Assembly (NCBI GenBank): GCA_027297435.1
Contig: JAPUIA010000193.1
Span: 1 to 41,759, forward strand
Reading direction: 5' to 3'
Source: Gammaproteobacteria bacterium
GTDB lineage: Bacteria > Pseudomonadota > Gammaproteobacteria > Pseudomonadales > Azotimanducaceae
Length of the DNA stretch: 41,759 nucleotides
Shown: positions 40,143 through 41,759 of the stretch, in pieces
How positions within the stretch are numbered: the first letter of the stretch is position 1
Layout: the number at the start of each line of letters is the position of its first letter
Notes under the pieces: generated by a model
What the model was told of the DNA's origin: nothing
Databases searched by the model: none
Seen by the model: only the letters and a program-made list of their open reading frames with translations
Position numbers and translations under genes: made by a program

Positions 40143-40754
40143 TTATCCGTCGCGATCGACGATATACTCTTCTACGTCGGTCAACTTGTCTTTGCCGAAG
40201 AAAATTTCGTCGTCGACGTAAAACGTCGGCGAGCCGAACGTGCCGCGGGCGACAGACGCTTCCGTATTGGTGATGAGTTGCAGTTTGACTTTAGGGTCCT
40301 GCGTGCCGGCCAGGATATCTTCGGCGGGCAACCCGGACTCATCGAGCGCAGCCTGAATCACGTCGGTCTCGTCCATCTTCTTCGGCTCACTCCACATGTG
40401 CTTGTATACCGCATCGACGTAGCGCTCGAAGTAGTCCTGACTTTGCGCATAGACCGCGCCGCGCATGATCTGCAACGTGTTCACAGGGAAGTGCGGGTTC
40501 TGTTTGTAGGTCGTGATGTCGTGTTTCTTTAGAAAGCGTTGCATCTCGATGCGCCCGTATTCGGGTTTGTTCTTGATGCCCTGCAAAGTGACCGCGGGGG
40601 ATGCATTGCCGGTGGCCTTGAACACACCGCCCAGCAAGACGGGCACATATTGGAACTTGACCCTGGTTCTCGCCTCGATCGCTGGAATGACGAGGTGGCT
40701 GAGATACGCGTTGGGGCTGCCGAAGTCGAAATGAAATTCTACGGTGACGGTCAT
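40143..40754 (-). CDS. 2-hydroxychromene-2-carboxylate isomerase-like (DsbA family)
   Basis: A 203-residue thioredoxin-fold protein of the HCCA isomerase/GST-kappa group. The start TVEFHFDFGSPNAYLSHLVI has Ser where DsbA has its first Cys, as is normal in this glutathione-dependent group. The helical insert includes YVPVLLGGVFKATGN and NPHFPVNTLQIMRGAVYAQ; the end has ASVARGTFGSPTFYVDDEIFF with the cis-Pro loop. HCCA isomerase acts in naphthalene breakdown, but many relatives serve other aromatic or unknown reactions, and no ring-cleaving genes are nearby. ATG 40754 is preceded by GGAGTAACCGCC. Five bases separate it from the upstream SDR, so the two form an operon. Confidence 0.88.
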   Translation of the reverse strand: MTVTVEFHFDFGSPNAYLSHLVIPAIEARTRVKFQYVPVLLGGVFKATGNASPAVTLQGIKNKPEYGRIEMQRFLKKHDITTYKQNPHFPVNTLQIMRGAVYAQSQDYFERYVDAVYKHMWSEPKKMDETDVIQAALDESGLPAEDILAGTQDPKVKLQLITNTEASVARGTFGSPTFYVDDEIFFGKDKLTDVEEYIVDRDG

Positions 40755-40759
40755 GGCGG

Positions 40760-41626
40760 TTACTCCAGGTCTCTGAGCACCGGCGGTTCGCCGGTACTGC
40801 CGCGAGTGATGCCGGCACGTCGGGCTTTGCGGCCGGAGCTACGGCTGAATTTCTTCGACAGCTCCGGTCCGGCTGCCGTCAACCCGCCGTCGACGATCAG
40901 CGCTTCGCCGGTGACAAACTCGGCGTCGTCGCTTGCTAAAAACAGCGCGGCCCCCGCAATGTGTTCGCCGCGGCCATAGTCGGGCCAGGGTTGCGACTTG
41001 GCGAACGCCGCGCGGGTAGCCTCGGGACGGCCTTGCTCCGCCAACGGCGTGGCGATGAATCCGGGGCAGATGGCGTTGACGCGAATTCGATCGGACGCCA
41101 ACTCTACCGCGGCGGATTGCGACAGGCTGATGACGGCTGCCTTGGCGGCCGAGTAAACCAGCGGCCCACCGTCGCCGCTCAATCCGGCGATTGATGCGGT
41201 GTTGATGATCGAGCCTCCACGAGCTTGCGATCGCATGATCCGCGCTGCGTGTTTGATGCCAAGGAATACGCCTTTAGCAAGCACGTCGAACGTGTAATCC
41301 CAGTCTTCGACCGTGGTTTCGGTGAGGGGTCCTACGGCGCCGCCGACACCGGCGTTGTTGAACACGATATCCAGCCCGCCAAAACTGTCGAGCGCCGCTT
41401 GTAGCATGGCTTGCACGTCCGCCTCGACCGCGACGTCGGTGCGTACGAAGACTACGGCATCGCCATGTCCTGCGTTGCGTGCTTGCTCCACGGTCGCAGC
41501 ACCGGTGTCGGCGTTGTAGTCGGCGATGACTATGTTCGCGCCTTCATCTAGAAACCGCAGAACCGTGTCCTTGCCCATGCCGCTAGCGCCACCGGTGATG
41601 ACGGCGACCTTATCTTTCAATCGCAT
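40760..41626 (-). CDS. Short-chain dehydrogenase/reductase
   Basis: A 288-residue NAD(P)-dependent SDR of the classical type. Cofactor site VAVITGGASGMGKDT, then the acidic end of strand two (IVIADYNAD, pointing to NAD), VFNNAGVGG, the catalytic serine in SIINTASIAGLSG, and the YxxxK pair in LVYSAAKAAVISL; VNAICPGFIATPL closes the core. After the normal end (EALIVDGGLTAAGPELS) there is a basic tail of about 30 residues (KKFSRSSGRKARRAGITRG and onward), longer than usual. ATG 41626 follows AGGGGTCCCTAAG. Substrate unknown. Upstream, 41627-41759 holds nothing I can identify. Confidence 0.92.
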   Translation of the reverse strand: MRLKDKVAVITGGASGMGKDTVLRFLDEGANIVIADYNADTGAATVEQARNAGHGDAVVFVRTDVAVEADVQAMLQAALDSFGGLDIVFNNAGVGGAVGPLTETTVEDWDYTFDVLAKGVFLGIKHAARIMRSQARGGSIINTASIAGLSGDGGPLVYSAAKAAVISLSQSAAVELASDRIRVNAICPGFIATPLAEQGRPEATRAAFAKSQPWPDYGRGEHIAGAALFLASDDAEFVTGEALIVDGGLTAAGPELSKKFSRSSGRKARRAGITRGSTGEPPVLRDLE

Positions 41627-41759
41627 CTTAGGGACCCCTATTGACCTCGCGCGGCCGCCCTCTTCTCGGATGAGGAACTCTCTGCCTTCCGGCGGGCTTC
41701 TGCAGACAGTATCCTAGATACGGCAAGCGGGTCCAACACCACTACGCGTGTAACGCAGG

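Noticed and set aside
40143-40754. Second selenoprotein or DsbA oxidase
   Set aside because: The active-site place is Ser (FGSPNAYLS) without UGA or Cys, as expected in HCCA isomerases.

Overview
The window is bacterial chromosomal DNA, dense in genes (41 protein genes called) and moderately GC-rich, with no rRNA, tRNA, CRISPR array, phage module or integrase that I can see. A perfect CTGT-N8-ACAG LexA box upstream of dinB, a REP-type hairpin of the TAGGAGCGGCTTTAGCCGCG kind and a CecR/YbhG-like efflux operon suggest a gammaproteobacterium. Two CYP153-type P450s and many acyl-CoA and aldehyde enzymes suggest an aerobic, probably marine, lipid- or hydrocarbon-oxidising heterotroph. Species-level assignment is not possible from this sequence alone.

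Layout. 1-5.1 kb: a MITE-like repeat, threonine synthase, an orphan ParA ATPase, a secreted protein with an internal duplication, a secreted RidA and a Tat-exported class V aminotransferase. 5.1-7.8 kb (minus strand): GST, MATE exporter, and a small ArsC-like protein whose frame crosses a UGA codon placed exactly where the first Cys of a CxxC motif belongs. A SECIS-like hairpin follows the UGA, so this is very probably a selenoprotein. 7.8-13.3 kb: amidase, DoxX, aldo/keto reductase, DUF3089 hydrolase, YjiH-type membrane protein. 13.3-18 kb: a four-gene minus-strand operon (MaoC hydratase, thioesterase, SnoaL-like, polysaccharide deacetylase), a divergent SDR and a sterol desaturase-like hydroxylase. 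18-22.9 kb (minus): aldehyde dehydrogenase with a clear terminator, DUF1330 protein, acyl-CoA dehydrogenase-like flavoenzyme, gamma-glutamyltransferase.

22.9-27.7 kb (plus): a tight operon of cyclophilin, D-amino-acid dehydrogenase-like and DAO-like flavoproteins, DUF6489 protein and a sodium:amino-acid symporter, which reads as an amino-acid uptake and oxidation unit. It ends in a second copy of the MITE-like repeat, which supplies the stop codons of both the symporter and the convergent MATE gene. 29.4-31.9 kb: an 836-residue membrane sensor/SpoIIE phosphatase with a fused STAS domain. 32-34.6 kb: two CYP153-like P450s convergent on each other. 34.7-36.4 kb: a Cys-rich protein and SOS-controlled DNA polymerase IV. 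36.5-40.1 kb: TetR/CecR-like regulator, lipoprotein HlyD-type adaptor, ABC ATPase and ABC-2 permease with overlapping ends. 40.1-41.6 kb: HCCA-isomerase/DsbA-like protein and an SDR. The terminal stretches 1-63 and 41627-41759 show nothing I can name, and no gap longer than 300 bases lacks a gene apart from 1-319, which is mostly the MITE-like repeat.
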